Origin: Carposina sasakii
Taxonomy: Eukaryota; Arthropoda; Insecta; Lepidoptera; Carposinidae
Reading direction: 5' to 3'
DNA length: 64,000 nt
Assembly (NCBI GenBank): GCA_014607495.2
Contig: CP053152.1
Coordinates: forward strand, 6,758,001-6,822,000
Shown piece after piece: positions 12,001 through 19,300 of this stretch. Below the pieces are notes generated by a model. The model searched no databases and was not told the DNA's origin. It was given only the letters and a program-made list of their open reading frames with translations. Each line of letters opens with the position of its first letter. Positions within the stretch are counted from its first letter, which is position 1. The translations under genes and the position numbers were made by a program.

Positions 12001-13147
12001 GCTTACCTTACAAATTCTGATGAAATTTTTGTTATGTTGTGTAGCTTATTTTTACATCAGAATAAGCTAATTTACGATCACACGAACGAAATTGCGAGCG
12101 CTAGTTAGTTTTAAATACAGGTGTTTTTTCGTTGCTACCCTTAACGAAGGGTAGGTACGTACTCTATACATCAAATAAAGTAAGTTTATGCCAAAAAATT
12201 GCTGGCAAACGATGTAAATTTTTTTGATTTTTTTTTTATTTACTTGATCAAGCGAAATTTATAGTATCCAGTGTTTGTGTTAATTTTCTTATAGCCAGAT
12301 ATTAATTATTTTTCGTGAAAAAATTTTGTTACACGCGTCTATGTGCATTTATGCAAGAAAACGCTGTCTATTTACACAACTTTGGACCCTAATATCTTGG
12401 GAACCAGTCACTTCCCAGGTATGCTCTTATGGAGAAAAATGATCGTGATGATGGGGAGATTCCGTAATATTCGGGAACGTTGACGATCAAAACCACCCTG
12501 TATAAGTAGGTACTTTTCTTCAATAGCATCATTCATTAAGTAAGTTAATATGACCAAACATCAATTCCAGGCTCGTGAAGAACAGTTGGTTTCCCGGCTG
12601 GTAGACATCGTGCGTCTTCGGGACGAACTCGTGCAGCAGATAGAGTCCGAGCGGCGCCGAGAGAGACAGGAAGATATTGCTATCGCGACCTCCATCGCGA
12701 ACAAACGAGGTACGTCAATTCGACTCGTGTCTTTGATGCGTCGAAATACCATCAATCGAATCGAAATATAGAGTGCAATTCACCAAATAGTTCCTTTGAA
12801 TGAAGGTGCTTACATTATCGGTATTACTGCATCCACAAAATTTTGGTTCCGAAAACAGGCATAGAGATGAGTTATTCTATTAAACGGACTCTACTATTCA
12901 TACAAGATCAAACATCTCTTTATGTACTTTTAAATAATCTTTGATATGTCGCATTTCTTTTTATCCTATTACAGCACAAAGGAATAGTGACTCCAACAGC
13001 TCAACAATAAAATCTGCCGAAGTTGAAACTACCCAAAAAAAAAGCAAGGTAAAGGACAAAGTCAAAAAGCAACTAAAAAAGGCAAAACACACTCTGATAT
13101 CTAAGAAAAAAGATGAAGATAAAGAAAAGGAGAAGAAACCAAAATAG
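51..13147 (+). CDS. MICAL / MICAL-like protein, C-terminal exons with bMERB domain (5' partial)
   Basis: Six exons join in phase: 51-189, 3545-3712 (acceptor at 3527 is an in-phase alternative), 4850-4964, 10569-10668, 12571-12709, 12975-13147 (stop TAG). The first exon encodes a basic, proline-rich linker (KSFGPLTPMLKKKRLAPTPP). The middle exons give a long helical region with LELLETQQLGLERQGVLVE, LCELVNEKNDLFRKQTELMY, LEQEQADIEHEIRVL and REEQLVSRLVDIVRLRDELV. This is the pattern of the bMERB (DUF3585) coiled-coil that binds Rab GTPases in MICAL, MICAL-like and EHBP1 proteins; the sequence is closest to MICAL/MICAL-L. The last exon is a lysine-rich tail (KKSKVKDKVKKQLKKAKHTL). The N-terminal monooxygenase, CH and LIM domains would lie upstream of the window, so full MICAL cannot be told from MICAL-like. 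Intron 4965-10568 carries a whole pogo transposon. The family call is firm, the paralogue is not. Confidence 0.85.
403..940 (+). repeat. Interspersed repeat with ACCCGACTGCGCG core and internal duplication
   Basis: The block opens with TTTACCCGACTGCGCGACGC, followed by a TATG microsatellite (about 452-472). Inside it, a sequence around 526-580 (GGTATCGTTAGATTTGTC..., ATAGGATAC) recurs at about 652-702 with changes, so there is a partial internal repeat. The same core opens the elements at 959 and 52107. No coding sequence is seen. Class is unknown. Confidence 0.55.
955..1873 (+). repeat. Mobile element ending in a 187-bp-arm palindrome
   Basis: Starts with TTTTTTACCCGACTGCGCGC and matches 52106-52815 along most of its length, including the ATGGCGACTACTGGACGCCA region. 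Its distal part is a near-perfect inverted repeat, arms 1449-1635 and 1687-1873, both 187 bp, around a 51-bp loop. The arms end in AATCCAAAAACCCGACTGCG and its complement. The short ORF across the palindrome is not considered coding. A non-autonomous foldback-type DNA element is the likeliest class. Confidence 0.7.
2035..2802 (-). mobile_element. Helitron-like non-autonomous element, interrupted by a hAT MITE
   Basis: Read on the minus strand it begins TCTATACATATAATAAAAAT after an A and ends GGGCGTCCACTAG before a T. This is the Helitron rule (A|TC...CTRR|T). The GC-rich 3' end could form an imperfect hairpin (CGCGGAC/GTCGCGG). An uninterrupted relative lies at 57979-58300. It encodes nothing. 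The insertion at 2307-2738 is described separately. Such repeats have also been assigned to other classes, so the Helitron label is an inference from the termini. Confidence 0.5.
2307..2738 (+). mobile_element. hAT-type MITE with exact 8-bp TSD
   Basis: Termini are inverted repeats CATGAAGAAGGTATAAAAGA and, from the other end, CATGGAGAAGAAATAAAAGA. It is flanked by ATTTTTTC at 2299-2306 and 2739-2746, an exact 8-bp target duplication, as made by hAT transposases. The related element at 58031-58040 shows the unoccupied site. A second copy is at 16151-16598. No transposase ORF is present. Confidence 0.85.
2935..3142 (-). repeat. tRNA-derived SINE
   Basis: Read on the minus strand the head (3142 down to about 3071) begins GGCCGATTGGTGTAGTTAGC, close to a pol III A box, and about 40 nt later has GGGTTCGAATCTCGG, close to the B box GGTTCGANNCC. 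This is a tRNA-like promoter. An unrelated body of about 130 nt follows. No clear A tail or target duplication is visible. The plus-strand ORFs over this region are treated as spurious. Confidence 0.65.
3139..3324. repeat. MITE with GGCCCCCTGATTAC termini
   Basis: The outer inverted repeats are GGCCCCCTGATTACCTA at 3140 and its near complement TACGTAATCAGGGGGCC ending at 3323. Inner inverted segments GCAATGGCAAAGCCGAAGC and GGCTTCGGCTTTGCTATTGC follow. A further half copy ends at 3398. Relatives are at 16633-16729 and a fragment at about 14130-14175. Confidence 0.6.
3399..3483. repeat. Short inverted-repeat element just before a Mical exon
   Basis: GATGACTTCTCGGGCGCTAC at 3399-3418 is mirrored by GTAGCGTCCGAGAAGTCATC at 3464-3483 around a 45-bp centre. 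It lies 61 bp upstream of the acceptor used for the exon at 3545, so it falls in the splice branch-point neighbourhood. Confidence 0.6.
3837..4210 (+). repeat. TA-flanked MITE (family T), copy A
   Basis: Imperfect inverted ends: ACTGGGTGTTTTTGGTTGAC at the left and, reading back from the right, CAGGATGATTTTTGGTCGTC. TA dinucleotides flank it. Copies B (5572-5902 plus 10365-10413, reverse, split by a pogo transposon) and C (12117-12502) align along their length. It is mariner-like by TSD only. Confidence 0.7.
4708..4780. repeat. Imperfect hairpin, about 32-bp arms
   Basis: ATTGTACTTT...AAACTTTCTGT is mirrored by ACAGAAAGTTT...AAAGTACAAT around a 12-bp loop. It is AT-rich and intronic, probably a small foldback element. 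Confidence 0.5.
5210..5474 (+). pseudogene. RTE-type LINE 3' remnant
   Basis: The end (5430-5474) encodes EDAYVQQWTAINLM and a stop. This matches the C-terminal EAYVQQWTS signature of RTE reverse transcriptases, also seen at 20020-20058. The stretch before it (AACCCGCCTGCCTGTCCAGC and CGTGGTGACTATGGGCCC) is a decayed 3' region. It is too short and frame-broken to function. Confidence 0.55.
5572..5902 (-). repeat. Family-T MITE copy B, first part (continues at 10365-10413)
   Basis: Reverse orientation of the elements at 3837 and 12117. It stops at TTTATTTCATG|TA, and its missing end begins immediately after the pogo transposon at TA|GAATACGTACCCTTCG. Removing 5903-10364 and one TA restores continuity with copies A and C. 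Confidence 0.85.
6609..9071 (+). CDS. Tigger/pogo transposase, 820 aa, uninterrupted
   Basis: N-terminal pipsqueak-type HTH (about residues 12-56, KDKLREAVREVESGRMSGYA), then a CENP-B-like HTH region (TALSPEIERNLAISL...GIPSKDWFLAF), then a DDE_1 nuclease core. Visible catalytic acids are D177 in WNLDETS, D285 in LIYDGHSTH and D321 in LQPLDIAVMKSF, i.e. a pogo-type DDD triad with 35 residues between the last two. Residues about 400-720 are low-complexity Lys/Asn/Glu-rich. The C-terminus (PGDNVIVRYY...WTYYVGII) resembles a small SH3/Tudor-like barrel; that is inference. It catalyses cut-and-paste at TA sites through the flanking TIRs. The ORF is open for 2.46 kb in the host strand of a MICAL intron, with no frameshift, so the element is recent or under selection. 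The start fits ccATGG context. Confidence 0.88.
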   Translation: MGKYTRTTNRGSYSKDKLREAVREVESGRMSGYAASQTYDIPRMTIMDHVNRKRGISKTLGRNTALSPEIERNLAISLHTMEKYGFGLSRKEVLQMVGDYVNQNKLITPFKNGIPSKDWFLAFKKRQDLSVKKPQGVEYARKTAIDPFIIFPYFDLLEKIIHELNLTNKPSAIWNLDETSFSKDPAKTKVVGAKGHAATRVISSPGRDNTTVLLGANAAGDKAPPLIIYKGKNVWDTWSSPDAYPGTSYAATKNGWMETEIFEMFFKKTFIPLIQDQRPVLLIYDGHSTHVGLNIIEEARKENITILKLPPHSSHVLQPLDIAVMKSFKDRWDPLLVQWQRLNVGSVLPKSEFARLIGQVWSKIDPQVLRNGFRKAGIFPTNRKEINEDKFDMLKLRQWKEAEGNRHFSTEEQIVTKKNPKSLFISVIHFLQKTLNHEDVAEPEESNNCTEKKETFTQDHKVSFEMLLLNKLKRSDSAPKPQRRKVALGAEVITHDDVLEKKREELSKKLKTNSKNKKENKKQNPNKNDNKKQNNKNNEQKQNLIPCANIKKEMREDKNNTQNSNEEQVNQNDDVIYLRNIPKHDSQLQTFVAKDITNLPHCLQKQVPDSKKIKVVSSIIIKKADTEIAKKNEGEKGKRRQTAIKSKSTKEKAQINIYENPKPGPSRSKRRYSSTSVSDSISIYSDSDIIITDTDFLDEDEETTSNFKRQPTSRQNNEHEDIQTTDYSPGDNVIVRYYMRLKWTYYVGIIEHIKIIDEELCYSIKFYKTIKKPKLSFKMTKTTEHDDVPEKQIVKKIDLTQNPQASNSFFMTSDENEVYF
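9072..10341 (+). other. Transposon 3' region, non-coding
   Basis: AT-rich tail of the pogo element with several AATAAA-like hexamers after the stop and one subterminal repeat at about 9969-9988. No other gene seen. Confidence 0.6.
10365..10413 (-). repeat. Family-T MITE copy B, second part
   Basis: Holds the missing end of 5572-5902, finishing AAAAACACCTGTA, the terminal inverted repeat of the family. Confidence 0.8.
11878..11948. repeat. 71-bp palindrome centred on CTATCGATAG
   Basis: GATATGACAGTGTGACGATG and its mirror CATCGTCACACTGTCATATC meet at a TATCGATA core with one mismatch pair. Single arms of the same repeat occur at about 17230-17275 and, decayed, at 57885-57915. Confidence 0.65.
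12117..12502 (+). repeat. Family-T MITE copy C
   Basis: Parallel to copy A. It includes GATGTATAGAGTACG-type sequence in complement, i.e. the empty version of the site used by the pogo insertion in copy B. Ends CACCCTG|TA. Lies in the Mical intron 68 bp before the exon at 12571. Confidence 0.7.
12770..12893 (+). repeat. Short MITE with AGAGTGC/GGACTCT ends (family G)
   Basis: Begins AGAGTGCAATTCACC and ends TAAACGGACTCT. Relatives at 45001-45113, 46293-46428 and 53164-53261 share the ends AGAGTCCGTTTCATAG and the centre AATCAGGCATAG. It sits in the last Mical intron. Confidence 0.55.
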
Positions 13148-13262
13148 GTATTAAATATGAAATTTTTATATCGTACTTTCTATTTTCGTGAATATGGCCA
13201 TAAGATTGTATTTACTTTCTCGTCTAAGATTTAGTACCTATAGGTAGTTATCGTTATTAATT

Positions 13263-13673
13263 TTTTTTTTTGTTTAGTTTATCCCGAAGGAAAGGCAAGG
13301 GAAACTATGCCCATACAGCCGTTGTCTTTTGTAAATGATTTCTGAATTTATGATGGATGATAAATGATGATGATGAATGGAAACGTCGGGAAAATCCTCA
13401 AGAACGAATGCAATATTAGTCAAAACCAAAAATAATTGCAGAAACAACTTACATGAGCCCATGAAGAGATCGTATTCAGACTAAAGTTTTATTCAGCTTA
13501 CTTGCATATAAAACCATGCACACGCACTAGATTCACATCACAAGTAAGCAAAATATAACTTATCTACCAGAAAACATCACTTTACGGACACATGCAAGCC
13601 ATTTACAAATACATTTTGCTTTTCACAAAAAAATTACACCCGCTCCCTTCCAGCTATTCCCGCCGAATCCTTC
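13263..13673 (-). mobile_element. A-tailed retroposon (family R), near full-length copy
   Basis: Read on the minus strand it runs from GGATTCGGCGGGAATAGCTG through TCATGGGCTCATGTAAGTTG to CCTTCGGGATAAACTAAAC and an A-rich tail. It carries a 62-codon ORF (13274-13462) starting MGSCKLFLQLFLVLTN with a His run (DVSIHHHH). It lies 116 bp downstream of the Mical stop. Family R is a SINE-like or processed-transcript-like retroposon; see other copies for target duplications. Confidence 0.75.
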
Positions 13674-13794
13674 ATCTTAATAAACTTAAGGGGTTGCCAG
13701 TTACACGGCCCGATATATTATAACTTTAAACGCACTCATTATGCTAATAATAATAATCATAAACTAACCAGTTATTATATATACGTCGCAGGCA

Positions 13795-14009
13795 ATTTGT
13801 ATGATTCGTCTTTATACAAACGGCGTCGTCCGTTTATAAACGCTCGCCAGGCATTTTGAATAGTATGAGAGAAAAAATTCCTTTTAGCACTTCGCCGGTC
13901 GCTGCAGGGACATGCTCGCTACGCTCACTCGACTCGTGCGATGTTATTTTAACAGGTCTAACATAACCTAAGTTTTGTATAAAGACGAATCATACAAATT
14001 GCCTGCGAC
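13795..14009. mobile_element. 215-bp MITE with about 36-bp perfect TIRs
   Basis: GTCGCAGGCAATTTGTATGA at 13795 is mirrored exactly by TCATACAAATTGCCTGCGAC ending at 14009, and the match continues inward through TTCGTCTTTATACAAA. The target is an (AT)n tract, so the TSD cannot be read. Confidence 0.8.
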
Positions 14010-15413
14010 ATATATATATATATAGTATATAGCACATTGATTTGAGTGCTTTAGAGCGTATTAAATATTTAGATGTACGCTTCCCATGCAAAGTGCAGTG
14101 TTTAGAATTGGTCCATATCACATAGCACTTTTTCGCTATCGTATTGCTTCGGTAAGATTAGGTAATCAAGGAGTCGGTGTGCCCCGCCACTTGACGAAGA
14201 TTAAAAAGTTGTTCTGTAAAATACATAGATGTTTATTAATGTCTCGAATTTATTAAATCTAACTTTACTAACCTTATTCTTACGCTTTGCTTGTTACTTC
14301 ATGATATTATTAAATTGTTATATATTTTGGAGTCAGCGGTACTACAAGTACTTAAAGACTGAAACATTCCACTATAAAATTGTTATACAAATTATTGACA
14401 GTTTATTTTTATATAGTGTATATTTATTTTTGTGACAATGATGTTAATGATTAAAAGCATATCTTTGTGTAATATCGATATACTTAGTTCTCTCAGACAA
14501 GACACAGGGTATTGTTTGGAATTGTACAAACATGTTTGTTTTAATTGTATCTAAAGTTAAACATTTCTTTTCACCTTTCTCAAAAAGAAGGTGAAACTAT
14601 CCCTTCCTTTTTCGTATGATTTATTTGTGAATTTGGTTTAGACATGAAACTCGGCCTATTTTTTCAGGTAGATAGTAATAATGCGTATATTTCAGTTATC
14701 CTTACTTACTTATTATTATGCTTAATAGTGATAATTTTGAAAAATGTGCCAGCGAAGGACCTGGATTATCTTCTAGATTCGAGCATCTGTAGTTATTTCC
14801 TTATTTTATAAAACCATCGATTGCTAGTCTTACTTAAGTAATGGCTTACTTACATACTTTACTTATGTTATAGAGTAACAAAATATGGGCAGCTACTTGC
14901 TTAATCGAGTATAAGAAAAAACATTATTTGCATAGTTTTTGTTAGGTATAAAGTCGGTCGGGCCATTGTAATTAGTAACAGTGCACGGTCTAATGTACGA
15001 GTAGAACATCGTCAAAATATTGAAACAGAGGTAGGGTAAATAAGTAGATATTTCAGCCATGCGCTTTTTTAAATCGATCAAACAAACATACATAGTCAAG
15101 TTATAAATTATAGGTCTCTGTAGAATCAAGAGTTTAGCTCAAATAAATCATTCCACTAATTTCATGGAACATAAAATATTACTACATATGTATATTCTGT
15201 ATATTGAGATACCAATGTATTTGAAACTCGTTGTGATGACGCTTAAAAAATTAACACATAATAAAAAAATCTAATTAGTAGAGTAGTTTTGCTCTCTTTA
15301 GCCAGCACCGGGTCCCATTTATGAATTCACAGCCTATGGATCCACATTATATTAGATAATGCTTGGTACAAGCAAAATAATCATCAAAACCGAATTATAA
15401 ATAAACTACGTCA
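14010..15413. other. No gene seen
   Basis: AT-rich sequence starting with an (AT)n run. It includes a fragment of the CGAAGC/GCAATAG inverted element at about 14130-14175. ORFs here are short and lack protein-like composition. Confidence 0.5.
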
Positions 15414-15421
15414 CTGTACGG

Positions 15422-15965
15422 TAGAGGTGTAAAAGTAACGGATAAAAGCGTACCCGTATGTATTCGTTACTTTGATCATGAGTACTCGTTACTATCGTAT
15501 CGTTACCGAACTCGTTACTTCTGATACCGCATATGGTATAGTAACTATAGTATGTATTATGGTAACGAGTCGAATCGACGTGAACTTTCGACGTAATAAA
15601 TATCAAATTTGAAATGGATTTACTATTTTGAAAATTTTAACCACAAACTTAAATTATATTACAAATAATAGTACAAAACAGTAAAAACTTACGATTAAAA
15701 AAAATTATAAGTACACAAACCTAATCACCGTTCTTTGAACTAAGCTATTTAAATGAACCGCATCACGCGTATAGGTAGAACATACGATCAAAAACAAACG
15801 TATCAATACACCACTTGCGATCCGAAACAGTGTCTTATACGAAAAATATCCATGATACGAAACATGCGAGTAACGAGACGAATTCCTGGGTAACGTTTCG
15901 TTACTCGGTACTTGATGCAGTACCCGTTACTCAGTAACGAATACATACGGTTTGTTACAGCTTTA
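15422..15965. mobile_element. 544-bp hAT-type MITE with 8-bp TSD CTGTACGG
   Basis: CTGTACGG occurs exactly at 15414-15421 and 15966-15973. Ends are TAGAGGTGTAAAAGTAAC and, from the right, TAAAGCTGTAACAAAC, both leading into CGTATGTATTCGTTAC. The interior is rich in CGTTACT/AGTAACG repeats of both orientations. No transposase. Confidence 0.75.
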
Positions 15966-16150
15966 CTGTACGGTAAATATTGATATGTATTGTGTGACAG
16001 TGATGGTCTACGAAACGTGGTCGACTTCAGCCGGCTATCTCTTTCTAAAGGTCGATATATGCAATATTTATAGCACAGTATGTACCTACTGTACTTTAAT
16101 AGGTAGGTAGGTACTTTAAAAAAATTGTAATTTGAATTATGTATACTATA

Positions 16151-16598
16151 CATGAAGACGGTATAAAAGAGGAGGTGGGACTATGAAGTGAGTCGTGTGG
16201 CAATCGTGGGACCATGACGTCATGATAGGGGCGGAGCTTCAGCGCCAGTGTAACGCAGTGGCTGTAACCACACGCTTGTGCTCCGAAATGTAACCGTATT
16301 AAAATTACAAAGACACTAGCGCTTTTATTAGGGTACTACGTTTTAGTTAAAAAAAACTAAAACGTAGTACTTATAATAATAATCTAGCGATGGGTAATTG
16401 CACTAGTAAAACAATCTTGAACCATATTGATAATGAGCAAGTAGTTTGACTAGTCACTACAAGGTGGTTGCTATGTAAATGGGCAGGGCTACAGTGTTCA
16501 ATGCTCCCCTCGTCCCATACTTCACCCCCGCTTCGCGGCACACTATTTTTGTATGAAAATATACTTAGCCGCTACTACTCTATTATTTCTTCTCCATG
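16151..16598 (+). mobile_element. hAT-type MITE, second copy, TSD ATACTATA
   Basis: Same family and orientation as 2307-2738. Flanked by ATACTATA at 16143-16150 and 16599-16606, an exact 8-bp duplication. The inner part has an inverted CTACGTTTTAGTT/AACTAAAACGTAG hairpin at about 16336-16370 that the first copy lacks. Confidence 0.85.
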
Positions 16599-16632
16599 AT
16601 ACTATACCTACTTGTCGATTGATAGCAGTATC

Positions 16633-16729
16633 GGCCCCTTATTACCTATGTAGCAAAAAGCAAAGCGATAGCGAAAATTGTACAAAATTCGCGCTTCGGC
16701 TTTGCTATTGCAAATTATAATCAGGGGCC
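16633..16729. repeat. MITE with GGCCCC...GGGGCC ends
   Basis: GGCCCCTTATTACC and TATAATCAGGGGCC bracket AAAGCAAAGCGATAGCG and CGCTTCGGCTTTGCTATTGC. A shorter relative of 3139-3324. Confidence 0.5.
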
Positions 16730-18196
16730 CCCGGTTAATAATTATGTAATTACACTCACAAACTTTAATTTTCCGTCAGTATTATTTGGCGTTACCCATA
16801 GCTTGTATCAGTTATTTAGTAGTTCTGTTCTACCTTTTAACACCAAAGTGCACTTATAGTCACGTAGGTGAGAATAGGAAGTATAAATCACTGCATAAAG
16901 TTATAGTAGGCGTGTAAGTATTTTTACTAAGTATTTGTTACAGCACAACCACAGAATACTTAATATAATAGTAATTGCTTTATTTACTAGATGCTAATAA
17001 TAATACTCGTCTTCCGATTTTATTTAGTTTTACGTAATTTCAAATTTTTTACCTAAACTTAATCCTACAGACATGTAAACTTGTTTTTTATAATCGTTAC
17101 ACTTTTGTGAATTTGGGCATAGTATTGTTTTATTTGAATTTCCGTAACTGTAGGGTAAGCAATGCTTACTAAGCATGAACCTTTTGATGTGCCGAAACGC
17201 TAGTTAGCGTCTTGCAAGAAAAATTTATGGAGATATGACAGTGTGTGACGATAGCGTTACGGACTATCGAGATGTTCGTGCTTACCCCACTGATCACTGG
17301 CTAACAAGAAGATTCCGTGACGCTTTTACAAATATTAACAAAGAAGGCAGCCAAAAACAGAAAGTTTTGTGAACCAAACAAGAAGCTTACATAAATACCC
17401 AAATAAAACGTTTCTCGGACAACCAATCACATTATGGCATGATGACATGATTCAATAAAAGTGAGAACAATGGCAGTTATGTACTCGTACATACTGCTGA
17501 TTGGGTAAATTATTGTTAATGAATAAGTAAGGTCAATAAATCAATGGATTAAAAGTTCTTCGTTGTCGATGCGCATAAAGTAGGAAACTGGTTACAGACA
17601 GATGGATCGACGAGTCGCGTTTCTTCTTGTTAGTCGAACTGAATTTTATAACATTTGCTATTATCTACAAGTACTTGATGTTCTTTTAGTTTTAAGTGCA
17701 CTCACAAAATAGCACAAATTTTTATTTTGAATAAAATATTTTAATATGTATATTACGCATATTTTGTTTTCGATCGTACACACATCCCTTGTGTAGGTAT
17801 GGTTTTTGGATACCATCCCTAAATAGGGTAGAGTTAAATTATGCACCCTATCTATTAAATTATTTTCGCTGGGGGCGACTGGGAACTGCTATCCGCCCCA
17901 ATAAGGTTGTGTTTAAAAATTCCTTTAGATTTTTGTCCGTTTAATCAAAGTCGTACATTCGCCTTTTATATAAGCTAAGCTTTTAAAAAATATATTCTAT
18001 AACAGTGTAAACAATGTTCATACATCTTTGAGTACCTAGCCACAAATGGACAAACATTTCGGCAGCCGCCATAACAACTTCTGTATAGCTCAGGAACAGC
18101 TGTCCAAAGATTTATAATAGATGATTAAATACGAGGCATGCCTTTTAAGTTTTGTCGTTTGAAGAAAAAAACTCAACGAGAACCTTAATAGTACTT
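16730..18196. other. No gene seen
   Basis: AT-rich DNA. The only recognisable piece is one arm of the GATATGACAGTGTG repeat at about 17230-17275. ORFs are 61 codons or less and not protein-like. Confidence 0.5.
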
Positions 18197-18411
18197 TTAT
18201 TGTTTTTCAAAATAGGTATTCACCACGTAGCTTCAGTTTTCCATTCGCCCAAACCAGTTATTATAAGTATAACATTTATTCCACTCTAGGGGTGTTCAAA
18301 ATGGCTGACTTGAAAGCGTCGACTGCTTCTTCACCGGACTGGAACCTTTGACCACGAAGACTTCTTAATTTTAGGAAATGTAAAGAAATCGTTAGGGCTT
18401 AGGTCAGGACT
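18197..18411 (-). pseudogene. mariner transposase C-terminal remnant
   Basis: On the minus strand, frames together give SPDLSPNDFFTFPKIK, EEAVDAFKSAIL, WNKCY...NNWFGRME and YFEKQ-stop. This is the order of the mariner C-terminus, where the aspartate after SP belongs to the DD34D catalytic triad. At least two frameshifts and an in-frame stop break it. The upstream part is missing, cut at about 18411 by a GC-rich repeat (AACCCGGCCCGGCCGGGCCC at 18421). Confidence 0.7.
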
Positions 18412-18892
18412 AGAGATTGCAAACCCGGCCCGGCCGGGCCCGGTGTCCTTTTAGACATCCACCAGGCCCGGTAGGTACGAAAACTGCGGCACGGAAGCCC
18501 CAACTTGTAGAAAATTGCACGCGCTGCGAACCGCGATGTTCTGATGCGCCAATGGCCGCTCTACGTTCCAACTTCTTAAATAATCTGACTACTTTCCAAA
18601 CTTTTTCTCGAAATCCTCTAAATCCAGGCATTTCATCAGCGCGTGGAAGACATTTCTATCCTAAACTTAATTACTGAATACTAATGCTTGCTTGAAGTTA
18701 ATTAGTATCACTAATGTTATGTACTATTCCGTTCATAAGTGAAGCTAACTGATTCTGTATTAAAAACTCGTGATTTTGAGACTGATTAAAGGATGATTCA
18801 CGCTACACCGTGTCGCGACCGGGCCGTGGCAGGTTCCTTTTAGTGGGCTATTTATATAGCTTTTCTCTCAACATACCCCTTTTGTTACGCCC
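18412..18892. repeat. GC-rich repeat fragments
   Basis: 18421-18480 is strikingly G+C-rich (CCCGGCCCGGCCGGGCCCGG). 18798-18835 holds GATGATTCACGCTACACCGT and CGCGACCGGGCCGTGGCAGG, a short repeat fragment. No coding support for the ORFs here. Confidence 0.4.
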
Positions 18893-19300
18893 CACAGTGC
18901 TCCCGATTTTTAATATAGTGGACATAGGATAAAAGTTGCTAATTTCACCGAATAAAAAATTTCTATTGATAGTAAATTGAATGCTGATTAACATGTATTC
19001 TACTAACTTTTTTTTGATAAAAATGACTCCTTCATAATAAAAAATATATTTAAGAAAAAAATGTATGGGAGAAAATCTATTTTATTTTTTTCTTCGTTGA
19101 TTACCAAAAATTAGCAGTCAAACCTCATAAGATGGTAAGGGACTATTGTCCTTGACACAACAACATTTTTGTGCGTATACCTGCAGCCTTGGGGCCTGCG
19201 ATTTTTTGATCTTTATTTATTTTAATACTTGTTTTTACCCACATTTCTACATGTTTCAAATTAAAAATAATTGCTTGTGTCTTTTTTAGCAAAACAAATA

